Source: JALQUL01 sp964556425
Lineage (GTDB): Bacteria; Pseudomonadota; Gammaproteobacteria; Burkholderiales; Burkholderiaceae_C
Length of the DNA: 19,913 nt
Direction: 5' to 3'
Assembly: GCA_964556425.1 (NCBI GenBank)
Contig: CAZKWC010000055.1
Location: 1-19,913 of the forward strand
Part shown: positions 1 to 6,912 of the stretch, in pieces
Numbering within the stretch: the first letter of the stretch is position 1
How the letters are laid out: each line of letters opens with the position of its first letter
Position numbers and translations under genes: made by a program
The notes under the pieces: model-generated
Database searches by the model: none
What the model saw: only the letters and a program-made list of their open reading frames with translations
What the model was told of the DNA's origin: nothing

Positions 1-9
1 GTATTGACC

Positions 10-794
10 GTCTATTGACTCAAAGTAATTCCTACTGTTGTAGGTAATCTCTTGATTTGTGAAAATTTGCGTCTATTGACTCAAAGTAATTCCTACTGTT
101 GTAGGTAATAATTGTGCAATTTCTTGCGCTTGTTTTTGTCTATTGACTCAAAGTAATTCCTACTGTTGTAGGTAAATGATTTTAATTAGCATTTTTTAAA
201 GTCTATTGACTCAAAGTAATTCCTACTGTTGTAGGTTTTTTAAGGCCCCGCACGAAAGTAGTGTCTCTTTACTCAAAGTAATTCCTACCGTTGTAGGTCA
301 AATGCTTCAATTGCCGAACGTGATGTCTATTGACTCAAAGTAATTCCTACTGTTGTAGGTCTTTCAATGCTGGCAGTAATGCGGGCAGTCTATTGACTCA
401 AAGTAATTCCTACTGTTGTAGGTGACGGATGATTGCATTCGCTCTTGTATGTCTATTGACTCAAAGTAATTCCTACTGTTGTAGGTGCTGGATGTACTTC
501 GTGCGCGCGCGCGAGGTCTATTGACTCAAAGTAATTCCTACTGTTGTAGGTCTCATTTATTTAATCTCCAATTGTTTGTTGTCTATTGACTCAAAGTAAT
601 TCCTACTGTTGTAGGTTTAAAATCAAGCCCACCTGCTCTAACAGTCTATTGACTCAAAGTAATTCCTACTGTTGTAGGTCCAGCCCACCCATTCAACACG
701 CAATCGTCTATTGACTCAAAGTAATTCCTACTGTTGTAGGTTAGCCGTGCAATGGTGAGCCAGCCGTATGTCTATTGACTCAAAGTAATTCCTA
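10..794 (+). CRISPR. Type V-A-like CRISPR array, 12 full repeats plus a decayed terminal repeat
   Basis: Full 36-nt repeats start at 10, 71, 138, 201, 263, 325, 388, 451, 516, 581, 644 and 706; a partial repeat starts at 770. Eleven full repeats are identical, beginning GTCTATTGAC and ending CCTACTGTTGTAGGT; the one at 263-298 has three changes. The twelve spacers are all different and 25 to 31 nt long. Bases 1-9 are the end of an earlier spacer or flank, so the array continues left. The repeat 3' end folds as CCTAC, loop TGTT, GTAGG. This is the layout of the Cas12a crRNA handle, with a C-G pair replacing the usual U-A pair. By that analogy the array is read left to right, with leader and cas genes outside the window to the left; the decayed repeat at the right end agrees. 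No cas gene is visible, so the subtype rests on the repeat alone. Confidence 0.96.
770..794 (+). repeat. Decayed terminal CRISPR repeat
   Basis: The first 25 nt match the array consensus exactly, up to CCTA. The remaining 11 nt, which would form the loop and right stem arm, are replaced by unrelated sequence. A decayed last repeat normally marks the leader-distal end. The final CTA (792-794) is also the stop codon (TAG on the minus strand) of the neighbouring WYL gene, so the array and the gene overlap by three bases. Confidence 0.9.
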
Positions 795-1682
795 GTGACT
801 AGAGCCACTTGCATTTGCTGCACTTTCATTAGTGAAAAACCAAGCAGTTAGATCGGCCACGTTTGCTACCCATAATTGGAATTGGGGTGGTTTTTGAGTT
901 AGTGGGTTGGTTGATAATTGCATTTCTAAAATGAAATAAGGTAACAATGCACCTCTGCACTTTTGTAATTTATATGCTTTACCCGAAAAGTACTCAAAGC
1001 GTATTAATGCCTTTTGCTGCTCGTTAAGATCAGGATGTGCTTCTATTCTTAACTCTATTTGGCTATTCCACTTTATATCCTCATCCACATTGCTTTGAGA
1101 ATCAATATCTGTTACTTCAATATGACTTATACGACCTAATACAAAGTCTCTAAAATCTTGGGTTTCTAGGCAGTAGCCTCTTAAATGCCACCTCCTACCT
1201 GCCTGTATAAGACTATGTGGCTCTATAGTGCGTTTGTGAGGGGTGGGAGTACGCATAGAAGAATAATCAATCTCAAGCCGTTTTTTTTGCTCAATTGCCA
1301 TTCTTACTCTAGAAAAGAAATAAGGTTTTACTCTAGAAAAATTCCAATCAGCACAAAAAATAAATTCACTGTCCTTTGCTAAAGCTGGGTTTATAGTGGT
1401 TTCATATAAGTAAACTCTTAAACCCAAATCATTAAAATCATTTTGTTCAAGTTCGTGGTTAGCGTCCACATAACCTTTTTCGTTTACTAAATAGGCTTTG
1501 GTTTTTGCATTCCATTGCAAAATATTGGCATTTAACTCACGAAATTCTCGCATCCATTGGCTAGCCCTAATTCCAGATAGTTCATGAATTTTCATCAGCC
1601 TAGCGCGCCCCAATTTACCTTCCCATAAAGCTATTCGCTTTAGTGACGCTAATCTTTTGGCTAATTGCTGTTTGATTTTCAT
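792..1682 (-). CDS. WYL-domain transcriptional regulator, BrxR/CapW-like
   Basis: A 296-residue protein with a predicted N-terminal winged helix-turn-helix (about residues 20-75), a WYL domain (about 120-192) and a C-terminal WCX-like part (about 205-285). The WYL core reads GRRWHLRGYC then FRDFVLGRI, with WHL at 165-167 where the name-giving motif is WYL; this wording is what I recall for BrxR/CapW repressors. Members of that family are dimeric DNA-binding proteins that control phage-defence genes such as BREX and CBASS, and the WYL domain is thought to sense a ligand. The gene is divergent from the ATPase-nuclease operon and separated from it by a 366-bp region with palindromes. This is the classic position for an operon repressor. 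It converges with the CRISPR array and its stop lies inside the last repeat. Start chosen at ATG 1682; the upstream AAAGA is only a weak ribosome site. The family call is firm; the target is inferred. Confidence 0.88.
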   Translation of the reverse strand: MKIKQQLAKRLASLKRIALWEGKLGRARLMKIHELSGIRASQWMREFRELNANILQWNAKTKAYLVNEKGYVDANHELEQNDFNDLGLRVYLYETTINPALAKDSEFIFCADWNFSRVKPYFFSRVRMAIEQKKRLEIDYSSMRTPTPHKRTIEPHSLIQAGRRWHLRGYCLETQDFRDFVLGRISHIEVTDIDSQSNVDEDIKWNSQIELRIEAHPDLNEQQKALIRFEYFSGKAYKLQKCRGALLPYFILEMQLSTNPLTQKPPQFQLWVANVADLTAWFFTNESAANASGSSH

Positions 1683-1759
1683 ATCTTTAATAATGTACGC
1701 AATACAAAATTATACTATGCATCAAAATTTTACCCTCCCATTGAATATTAATTGTTGCA

Positions 1760-1780
1760 TATTTAATGAGAAATTAAATA
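1760..1780. promoter_or_regulatory. Inverted repeat upstream of the WYL regulator gene
   Basis: TATTTAAT (1760-1767) and ATTAAATA (1773-1780) are perfect 8-bp arms around a 5-nt centre, 78 bp upstream of the regulator's start codon. It could be an autoregulatory operator, but both arms are entirely A and T, so chance is a serious alternative. Two 10-bp perfect palindromes follow, ACTAATTAGT at 1790-1799 and ATTCATGAAT at 1806-1815. Confidence 0.3.
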
Positions 1781-1870
1781 CTTCCCTGCACTAATTAGTT
1801 GGGTCATTCATGAATCAATGCAATTAAAAACTAATTTAGCAAAATATTTAAAGCAGTTAAAGACTAATGC

Positions 1871-1903
1871 TTCCAATCATCAAAATAGTTAATTTGATTG
1901 GAA
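1871..1903. promoter_or_regulatory. Perfect 9-bp inverted repeat, candidate operator of the defence operon
   Basis: TTCCAATCA (1871-1879) and TGATTGGAA (1895-1903) are perfect complements separated by 15 nt, which puts the arm centres 24 bp apart, close to two helical turns. The element sits between the divergent regulator and ATPase genes. BrxR-type dimers bind inverted repeats of this kind, so it is a reasonable operator, but binding is inferred. It could also form a hairpin, but with no T-run and no gene ending just before it, it is not a terminator. Confidence 0.45.
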
Positions 1904-1928
1904 TGAATTTTTAAAATAAGGGTAAAAT
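1898..1928 (+). promoter_or_regulatory. Possible sigma70-type promoter for the ATPase-nuclease operon
   Basis: TTGGAA (1898-1903) and TAAAAT (1923-1928) are separated by 19 nt. The -10 match is good, but the -35 match is partial and the spacing longer than ideal. The -35 element lies inside the right arm of the 1871-1903 inverted repeat, so a bound repressor would block it. The expected transcript start is near 1935, about 115 nt before the chosen start codon. Confidence 0.3.
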
Positions 1929-2036
1929 CAGTTTTAATTTAGAACCAATATTAGTTGTTTGTGGCTAATACCTTTATGCCAAAGTGCCAATTCAAACTGC
2001 CAAATTCTTGCCTGTCGCGGTAGCTATTTTTTCACC

Positions 2037-2042
2037 AAGGAA
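2037..2042 (+). promoter_or_regulatory. Shine-Dalgarno AAGGAA that decides the ATPase start
   Basis: AAGGAA ends 6 nt before ATG 2049. The reading frame is open from an ATG at 1959, but that upstream 30-residue stretch has no ribosome site and no family-like sequence, whereas residues from 2049 begin directly with the first strand of an ABC-type ATPase. Confidence 0.7.
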
Positions 2043-2048
2043 ACGCTC

Positions 2049-3098
2049 ATGTTAAAAAAAATGACAATTAAAAACTTGACTGTATTCCCACAAGCTCAGC
2101 TCAATTTCGGTAAGCATCTTAATATCATTGTGGGCGAAAATGGCTCTGGTAAAACTCACTTATTAAAAATGATCTACAGTGTTTTAGCTGCTAGTTCAGA
2201 AGAAGGACGTAAGTCTCAATCTAACCTTCCAACCAAATCTACTCTACAAGTAAAATTGGCAGATAAATTGGTGAATGTATTTCGACCAGAAACATTGGGT
2301 AGGCTTGCCAGACGTAAGCAAGGCAGAGAAAGATGTGACATTCAATTAGAGTTTCAAGATTCGGCCTTTAATGTATCGTTTAGTTTTGCTACTATGAGTA
2401 AATCTGAAGTGAGCATTAATGTCTTGCCCGATCAATGGCTAGATGTAGCGCCAGCCTACTTACCCACACGCGAATTATTAACTATTTTTCCTAATTTTGT
2501 TTCAGTTTACGATAGCCACTATTTAGAGTTTGAAGAAATTTGGCGAGACACTTGTTTGTTATTGGGTGCACCATTGCAAAAAGGCCCTACTGAAAAACAT
2601 ATTAGTCAACTGCTTCGCCCCCTTGAAGAGGCGATGAAAGGCAGCATTGAACTAGATAAAAATGGCAGATTTTATTTAAAAAATACTAATGGTCGCATGG
2701 AAATGCCTTTAGTGGCAGAAGGAATTAGAAAACTGGGAATGCTGGCTCGATTAATAGCCACGGGTGCCTTACTTAACAAAGGATATTTATTTTGGGATGA
2801 ACCAGAAGCCAACTTAAATCCGAGATTAATTAAATGGCTTGCAAAAACAATTCTTGATCTTAGTAACACAGGTATTCAAATATTTATTGCTACACATAGT
2901 TTGTTTTTATTGCGAGAACTCGAAATTTTGTTGGCTTCAGAAACCTATCAGAATACAAAAACTCAATTTTTTGGCTTACATGACACTTCTGATGGCGTCA
3001 GTATCAAACAAGGCGCCACAGTTGATGAAATAGGTGATATTGCAGCCCTTGATGAAGAACTAGAGCAATCGGACCGGTTCTTAGCAGAAAACGTTTAA
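2049..3098 (+). CDS. ABC/OLD-like AAA family ATPase, candidate defence sensor or motor
   Basis: A 349-residue soluble protein that starts like an SMC/OLD/AAA15-type ATPase (MLKKMTIKNL). Walker A is GENGSGKT at 29-36; Walker B is YLFWDEPE at 246-253, with catalytic E251; the H-loop ATHS is at 281-284. A signature-like helix (VAEGIRKLGMLARL, 222-234) precedes Walker B. The insert between about 60 and 215 is much shorter than the coiled coils of SMC proteins, and no TOPRIM motif is seen at the C-terminus. It therefore does not look like a complete OLD nuclease or GajA. The next gene follows after 11 bp and encodes a probable nuclease. By analogy with PtuA/PtuB (Septu) and AriA/AriB (PARIS), the ATPase probably senses or assembles and the partner cuts. 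That role is inference; the ATPase fold is clear. Confidence 0.9.
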   Translation: MLKKMTIKNLTVFPQAQLNFGKHLNIIVGENGSGKTHLLKMIYSVLAASSEEGRKSQSNLPTKSTLQVKLADKLVNVFRPETLGRLARRKQGRERCDIQLEFQDSAFNVSFSFATMSKSEVSINVLPDQWLDVAPAYLPTRELLTIFPNFVSVYDSHYLEFEEIWRDTCLLLGAPLQKGPTEKHISQLLRPLEEAMKGSIELDKNGRFYLKNTNGRMEMPLVAEGIRKLGMLARLIATGALLNKGYLFWDEPEANLNPRLIKWLAKTILDLSNTGIQIFIATHSLFLLRELEILLASETYQNTKTQFFGLHDTSDGVSIKQGATVDEIGDIAALDEELEQSDRFLAENV

Positions 3099-3109
3099 TC
3101 AGGCAAACT

Positions 3110-3640
3110 ATGAGTACCATTAATATTAATATTGATGTGGATGGCTTAACATTTACTTTTACTGATAATTGGGTCGTCAGTAAATATGATGAATGGGCCT
3201 TTTACCGTAATCAATTTAGCAAAATGTTCAATAATATAAAGTCGGTTGACATCATAGCAGCTGACTATAGTTCAGAAACTGTTTGGTTAATTGAAGTAAA
3301 AGACTATCGTGATAACCAAAGAACCAAACCAACTGAACTCCCTGACGAAATAGCACTTAAAGTCTTTCATACTTTAGCCGCTATGCCAGTTGCCAGAATC
3401 AATGCAAGCGTAAGTGAAGAAAAAGATATGTCTAGCTATGTTTGTAATGCATCAAAATTAAAAGTTGTTTTGCATTTAGAACAACCTTTAAAACACTCTA
3501 AACTTAGGCCTCGTGCAATTAACCCAGCAGATATTAAAGCGAAATTAAAAAAACTATTAAAACCAATTGATGCCCATCCGATAGTTTCTGAAATGAATGC
3601 AATGGCACGATTAAATTGGCAAGTAAAAGCTACTTTTTAA
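3110..3640 (+). CDS. Small PD-(D/E)XK-like protein, candidate nuclease partner of the ATPase
   Basis: A 176-residue protein of no family I can name. Its centre reads SVDIIAADY then WLIEVKDYRD: an acidic D47 on a likely beta strand, 14 intervening residues, then E62-V-K64 on the next strand. This is the D...ExK pattern of PD-(D/E)XK nucleases, and E28 in the preceding helix could be the extra acidic residue often seen in that fold. A lysine-rich helix follows at about 141-151. There is no signal peptide or membrane segment. The gene starts 11 bp after the ATPase stop, with a weak CAGG ribosome site, so the two are surely co-transcribed. The nuclease assignment is from a short motif and needs structural support; the protein could instead be an inactive or RNA-directed member of the fold. 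Confidence 0.72.
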   Translation: MSTININIDVDGLTFTFTDNWVVSKYDEWAFYRNQFSKMFNNIKSVDIIAADYSSETVWLIEVKDYRDNQRTKPTELPDEIALKVFHTLAAMPVARINASVSEEKDMSSYVCNASKLKVVLHLEQPLKHSKLRPRAINPADIKAKLKKLLKPIDAHPIVSEMNAMARLNWQVKATF

Positions 3641-3685
3641 ATTTTAGCCAGGAATATAAGCCTACTCCATTGTCAATCAACAAAA

Positions 3686-3711
3686 AAAGGCCGTTAAAAA
3701 TAACGGCCTTT
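3686..3711. terminator. Bidirectional intrinsic terminator between the nuclease gene and acs
   Basis: An 11-bp perfect stem (3686-3696 with 3701-3711) closes an AAAA loop. Read on the minus strand it is followed by a run of seven T, so it is a strong terminator for acs. On the plus strand the following TGTATTACTT is a poorer U-tract for the nuclease operon. Confidence 0.88.
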
Positions 3712-3734
3712 GTATTACTTAAGTAAAAAAACTT

Positions 3735-5720
3735 TTACATTTTTTCAGCTAATTGGTCAAGAATAGCTGGGTTTTCTAAGGTAGAAGTATCTTGAGTGAT
3801 GGCTTCACCTTTGGCAATAGAGCGCAATAAACGACGCATGATTTTGCCACTACGTGTTTTAGGTAAGTTGTCACCAAAACGAATATCTTTTGGTTTAGCA
3901 ATTGGACCAATTTCTTTGGCAACCCAGTTACGTAACTCGGTGGCAATTTTCTTGGCTTCTTCGCCTGTTGGGCGTGAACGTTTTAACACCACAAAAGCAC
4001 AAATAGCTTCGCCAGTTAAATCGTCAGGACGGCCTACCACAGCGGCTTCAGCGACTAAATCAGTCATAGAAACTAATGCGGATTCAATTTCCATGGTGCC
4101 CATACGGTGACCAGAAACGTTTAACACGTCGTCAATACGGCCAGTAATACGGAAATAACCACGATCTGCACTACGAACCGCGCCGTCGCCAGCTAAATAA
4201 ATCGTGCCGCCCATTTCTTCTGGGAAGTAAGATTTTTTGAAGCGCTCAGGGTCGTTCCAAATAGTACGAATCATACTTGGCCATGGACGTTTCACTACCA
4301 ACATACCACCACTGCCGTTAGGCATATCGTTGCCCACTTCGTCAACGATAGCAGCCATAATACCTGGCAACGGTAAAGTACAGCTACCTGGAACTAATGG
4401 TGTTGCACCTGGTAATGGAGTCATCATGTGACCACCGGTTTCAGTTTGCCAGAAGGTGTCAACAATAGGGCAACGCTCTTTACCGATATTGCGGTAATAC
4501 CACATCCATGCTTCAGGGTTAATTGGCTCGCCAACAGAACCTAAAATACGCAATGAGCTTAAGTCAGAACGGTCTGGGTGTACAGATGCATCACCTTCTG
4601 CTGCTTTAATTAAAGAGCGAATTGCAGTAGGTGCTGTGTAGAAAATAGAGACTTTATGTTGCTCAATCATTTGCCAGAAACGGCCAGCATTTGGATAGGT
4701 TGGAACACCTTCAAAAATGACTTGAGTAGCGCCAGCCACTAATGGACCGTAGGCAACATAGGTGTGGCCAGTAATCCAACCAATGTCAGCGGTACACCAG
4801 AATACATCGCTGTCTTTTAAGTCGAATGTCCAGTCCATAGTGAGCTTAGACCACAACAAATAACCACCAGTAGAATGTTGAACACCCTTTGGTTTACCAG
4901 TAGAACCAGATGTATATAAAATGAACAATGGATGCTCTGCACCAACGCTTACTGGAGCGCATTCTGTGCTCTTGCCTTCAAGGGCTTGTGTAAATGTTAA
5001 GTCACGGCCTTCAACCATAGCACAGGCAGTTGGGGTACGCTCAAATACGTAAACGCGACGAATTGTGTCGCAACCACCCATTTCGATACCTTCATCTACA
5101 ATCGCTTTTAAAGGCAACTCTTTACCACCACGCATTTGGTAGTTAGAAGTAATAACAGCTACTGCGCCAGCGTCAATAATACGCTCTTGTAAAGCTTTGG
5201 CAGAGAAACCACCAAACACTACGCTGTGTGTAACGCCTAAGCGTGCGCAAGCTTGCATTGCCACAACGCCTTCTAAGGTCATTGGCATATAAACTAAAAC
5301 GCGGTCACCTTTTTGAATGCCATCTGCTTTTAAAGCATTAGCAAACTGGCTTACTTTAGCTAACAACTCTTTATAAGTTGTTTTAGTAACTTTACCGTCA
5401 TCGGCTTCAAAAATAACAGCTACTTTATTTTCGGTTGGTGTGCCCATGTGTTTGTCTAGGCAGTTGGCAGAAGCATTTAACTCGCCATCGTCGAACCATT
5501 TGTAAAACGGTGCATTAGACTCATCTAGAGTTTTAGTAAAGGGTTTGGTCCAAACCACATTACCTTGGGCTAAGCGTGACCAAAAACCTTCGAAATCGGT
5601 TTCAGCTTCACGGCATAACGCTTCGTAGCCTTCCATACCAGAAATGCGGGCCGCTTTTTTCATTTCATCGCTTGGATGAAATACGCGGTTTTCAACTAAT
5701 ACGGATTCGATTGCACTCAT
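3735..5720 (-). CDS. acs: Acetyl-CoA synthetase
   Basis: A 661-residue AMP-forming acetate-CoA ligase that makes acetyl-CoA from acetate, ATP and CoA through acetyl-AMP; cytoplasmic. Visible ANL-superfamily motifs are YTSGSTGKPKG (from about residue 267), DTFWQTETGG, YFRITGRIDDVLNVSGHR, and near the C-terminus the PKTRSGKIMRR segment (about 621) whose lysine is the known acetylation-controlled residue of Acs. Length is close to E. coli Acs (652). The frame is open back to an ATG at 5804, but the family-like N-terminus (MSAIES) begins at 5720 and is preceded by a strong ribosome site, so that start is used. It is transcribed alone, divergent from the yqhA gene, and ends at a strong terminator. 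Identity is certain at the family level. Confidence 0.97.
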   Translation of the reverse strand: MSAIESVLVENRVFHPSDEMKKAARISGMEGYEALCREAETDFEGFWSRLAQGNVVWTKPFTKTLDESNAPFYKWFDDGELNASANCLDKHMGTPTENKVAVIFEADDGKVTKTTYKELLAKVSQFANALKADGIQKGDRVLVYMPMTLEGVVAMQACARLGVTHSVVFGGFSAKALQERIIDAGAVAVITSNYQMRGGKELPLKAIVDEGIEMGGCDTIRRVYVFERTPTACAMVEGRDLTFTQALEGKSTECAPVSVGAEHPLFILYTSGSTGKPKGVQHSTGGYLLWSKLTMDWTFDLKDSDVFWCTADIGWITGHTYVAYGPLVAGATQVIFEGVPTYPNAGRFWQMIEQHKVSIFYTAPTAIRSLIKAAEGDASVHPDRSDLSSLRILGSVGEPINPEAWMWYYRNIGKERCPIVDTFWQTETGGHMMTPLPGATPLVPGSCTLPLPGIMAAIVDEVGNDMPNGSGGMLVVKRPWPSMIRTIWNDPERFKKSYFPEEMGGTIYLAGDGAVRSADRGYFRITGRIDDVLNVSGHRMGTMEIESALVSMTDLVAEAAVVGRPDDLTGEAICAFVVLKRSRPTGEEAKKIATELRNWVAKEIGPIAKPKDIRFGDNLPKTRSGKIMRRLLRSIAKGEAITQDTSTLENPAILDQLAEKM

Positions 5721-5724
5721 TAAT

Positions 5725-5732
5725 GTCTCCCT
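5725..5732 (-). promoter_or_regulatory. Shine-Dalgarno of acs
   Basis: On the minus strand AGGGAGAC ends 4 nt before ATG 5720, one of the few clear ribosome sites in the window. It supports the internal start over the 28-residue longer frame beginning at 5804. Confidence 0.75.
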
Positions 5733-5833
5733 TAATAAATTCTTGACAGGTGAAATGTCGATCTTTGCTCTTACAAAGCGCTGACTAATGTCAGTATTTC
5801 TCAATAAATTCCATCATAATAGGGATGACTGAC

Positions 5834-5863
5834 TTGAGTTTGACTTGAATCAAGCCTTAAAAT
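5834..5863 (+). promoter_or_regulatory. Possible promoter of the yqhA-like gene with repeated GACTTGA
   Basis: TTGAGT (5834-5839) and TAAAAT (5858-5863) are 18 nt apart, upstream of ATG 5895. The heptamer GACTTGA occurs at 5831-5837 and 5842-5848, one helical turn apart, and the second copy forms CTTGA-A-TCAAG (5844-5854), an almost perfect palindrome. The repeats could be a regulator site shared by the divergent acs and yqhA genes. This is inference from sequence only. Confidence 0.35.
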
Positions 5864-5894
5864 TCAATTCGCATCTTTTTCAATCCTTTTTTTT

Positions 5895-6491
5895 ATGCCA
5901 AACACACCTAAACTCAACCCCCTTTCTAACATTATTTTTGCCAGCCGTTGGTTACAGGTACCTTTATATCTAGGACTCATCGTTGCACAAGGTGTTTATG
6001 TTTATCATTTTTTAGTGGAAATGACTCATTTAGTGATGGCCGCCTTTGGTGACCAGCATGCTATTGAGGCCTTGGTAACGAGTATTGGTTATAAAAGCGG
6101 CGCAGGCATTACAAGTTTGAATGAAACCCTGATCATGCTAGTCGTCTTAGCGATGATTGATGTGGTGATGATTTCTAATTTGCTCATTATGGTAATTGTG
6201 GGTGGCTACGAAACTTTTGTGAGTCGTATGAATTTACAAAATCACCCCGACCAACCAGAATGGCTCAATCATGTGAATGCTTCAGTTTTAAAAGTGAAAT
6301 TGGGCACTGCCATTATTGGTATTTCTTCAATTCATTTGTTAAAAACTTTTATTAATGCAGGCAATTACACAGAACAAGTTTTAATGTGGCAGACCATTAT
6401 TCATATTGCGTTTTTACTGTCCGCTCTAGCAATTGCCTACACTGACAAACTTATGAATAGCAGTTCTCACTCTAGCGGTAAATCACATTAA
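5895..6491 (+). CDS. UPF0114/YqhA-family (TIGR00645) inner membrane protein
   Basis: A 198-residue membrane protein with about four hydrophobic segments (near residues 20-45, 77-103, 133-152 and 163-185). It aligns by eye with E. coli YqhA: ASRWLQVPLYLGL near the N-terminus, NLLIMVIVGGYETFVSRM in the middle, and GISSIHLLKTFINA then MWQTIIHIAFLLSA near the end. The family's biochemical role is not established. It is about 30 residues longer than E. coli YqhA, mostly in the loop after the first segment and at a Ser/His-rich tail. The start is preceded by a run of eight T and no Shine-Dalgarno. A strong terminator follows, so it is probably transcribed alone. Confidence 0.9.
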   Translation: MPNTPKLNPLSNIIFASRWLQVPLYLGLIVAQGVYVYHFLVEMTHLVMAAFGDQHAIEALVTSIGYKSGAGITSLNETLIMLVVLAMIDVVMISNLLIMVIVGGYETFVSRMNLQNHPDQPEWLNHVNASVLKVKLGTAIIGISSIHLLKTFINAGNYTEQVLMWQTIIHIAFLLSALAIAYTDKLMNSSSHSSGKSH

Positions 6492-6547
6492 CATTTAAAA
6501 AACTCCAATCACGCTTTATGTAGCTTTATGAGTTTGAGTAGTTAAGC

Positions 6548-6591
6548 AAGCTATTTGAATGATGTTTCATATCATTCAAATAGCTTTTTTT
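6548..6591 (+). terminator. Intrinsic terminator after the yqhA-like gene
   Basis: A 16-bp perfect stem (6548-6563 with 6571-6586) closes a 7-nt loop and runs into seven T (6585-6591). It lies 57 nt after the stop codon. Confidence 0.92.
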
Positions 6592-6912
6592 GATTCAAGT
6601 GCATCTATTATTGCGGGCTCAACTTCTCAACCTACTAATGCGCACATAAAGGCAACTAACTACCAATTAAATTTTGTATTAGCCATCTTTTATTGCTTTG
6701 CGAGCTAAGTTATTGCTGTGCAGTATTAAAGTTGCTTGATTCGTAAGTCAAAAGAAACTTTTAATCGTTAATATCGCAATGCAATTCGTTTTAACCCAAT
6801 TAAAACCCTCACTCTTTTTCTGATTTATATCGTTTTACAAATTAATTAAGCAAAAGTTTGGTAGCAAGATAAAATACTTGCTTTCTATTATTAGCTACAA
6901 AGCGATTACATC
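6592..6912. other. AT-rich intergenic region upstream of the antiporter
   Basis: I see no ORF of note, RNA gene or convincing inverted repeat in these 321 bases. They must hold the antiporter promoter, but no element pair stands out enough to call. Confidence 0.5.

Noticed and set aside
1..9. GTATTGACC, which resembles the start of the CRISPR repeat
   Set aside because: Nine bases at the window edge, with the full repeat starting at base 10, are best taken as spacer or flank; the similarity is too short to call a repeat.
1959..2048. A 30-codon upstream extension of the ATPase gene
   Set aside because: No ribosome site precedes the ATG at 1959, the residues are not ATPase-like, and ATG 2049 has AAGGAA at the right distance.
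3796..4431. Plus-strand ORFs inside acs, and similar opposite-strand ORFs inside fumarase, dapE and the ABC-F gene
   Set aside because: They mirror strongly conserved genes on the other strand and show no motifs of their own.
5721..5804. A 28-residue N-terminal extension of Acs
   Set aside because: AGGGAGAC lies directly before ATG 5720 and the family N-terminus begins there; the extension is probably the untranslated leader.
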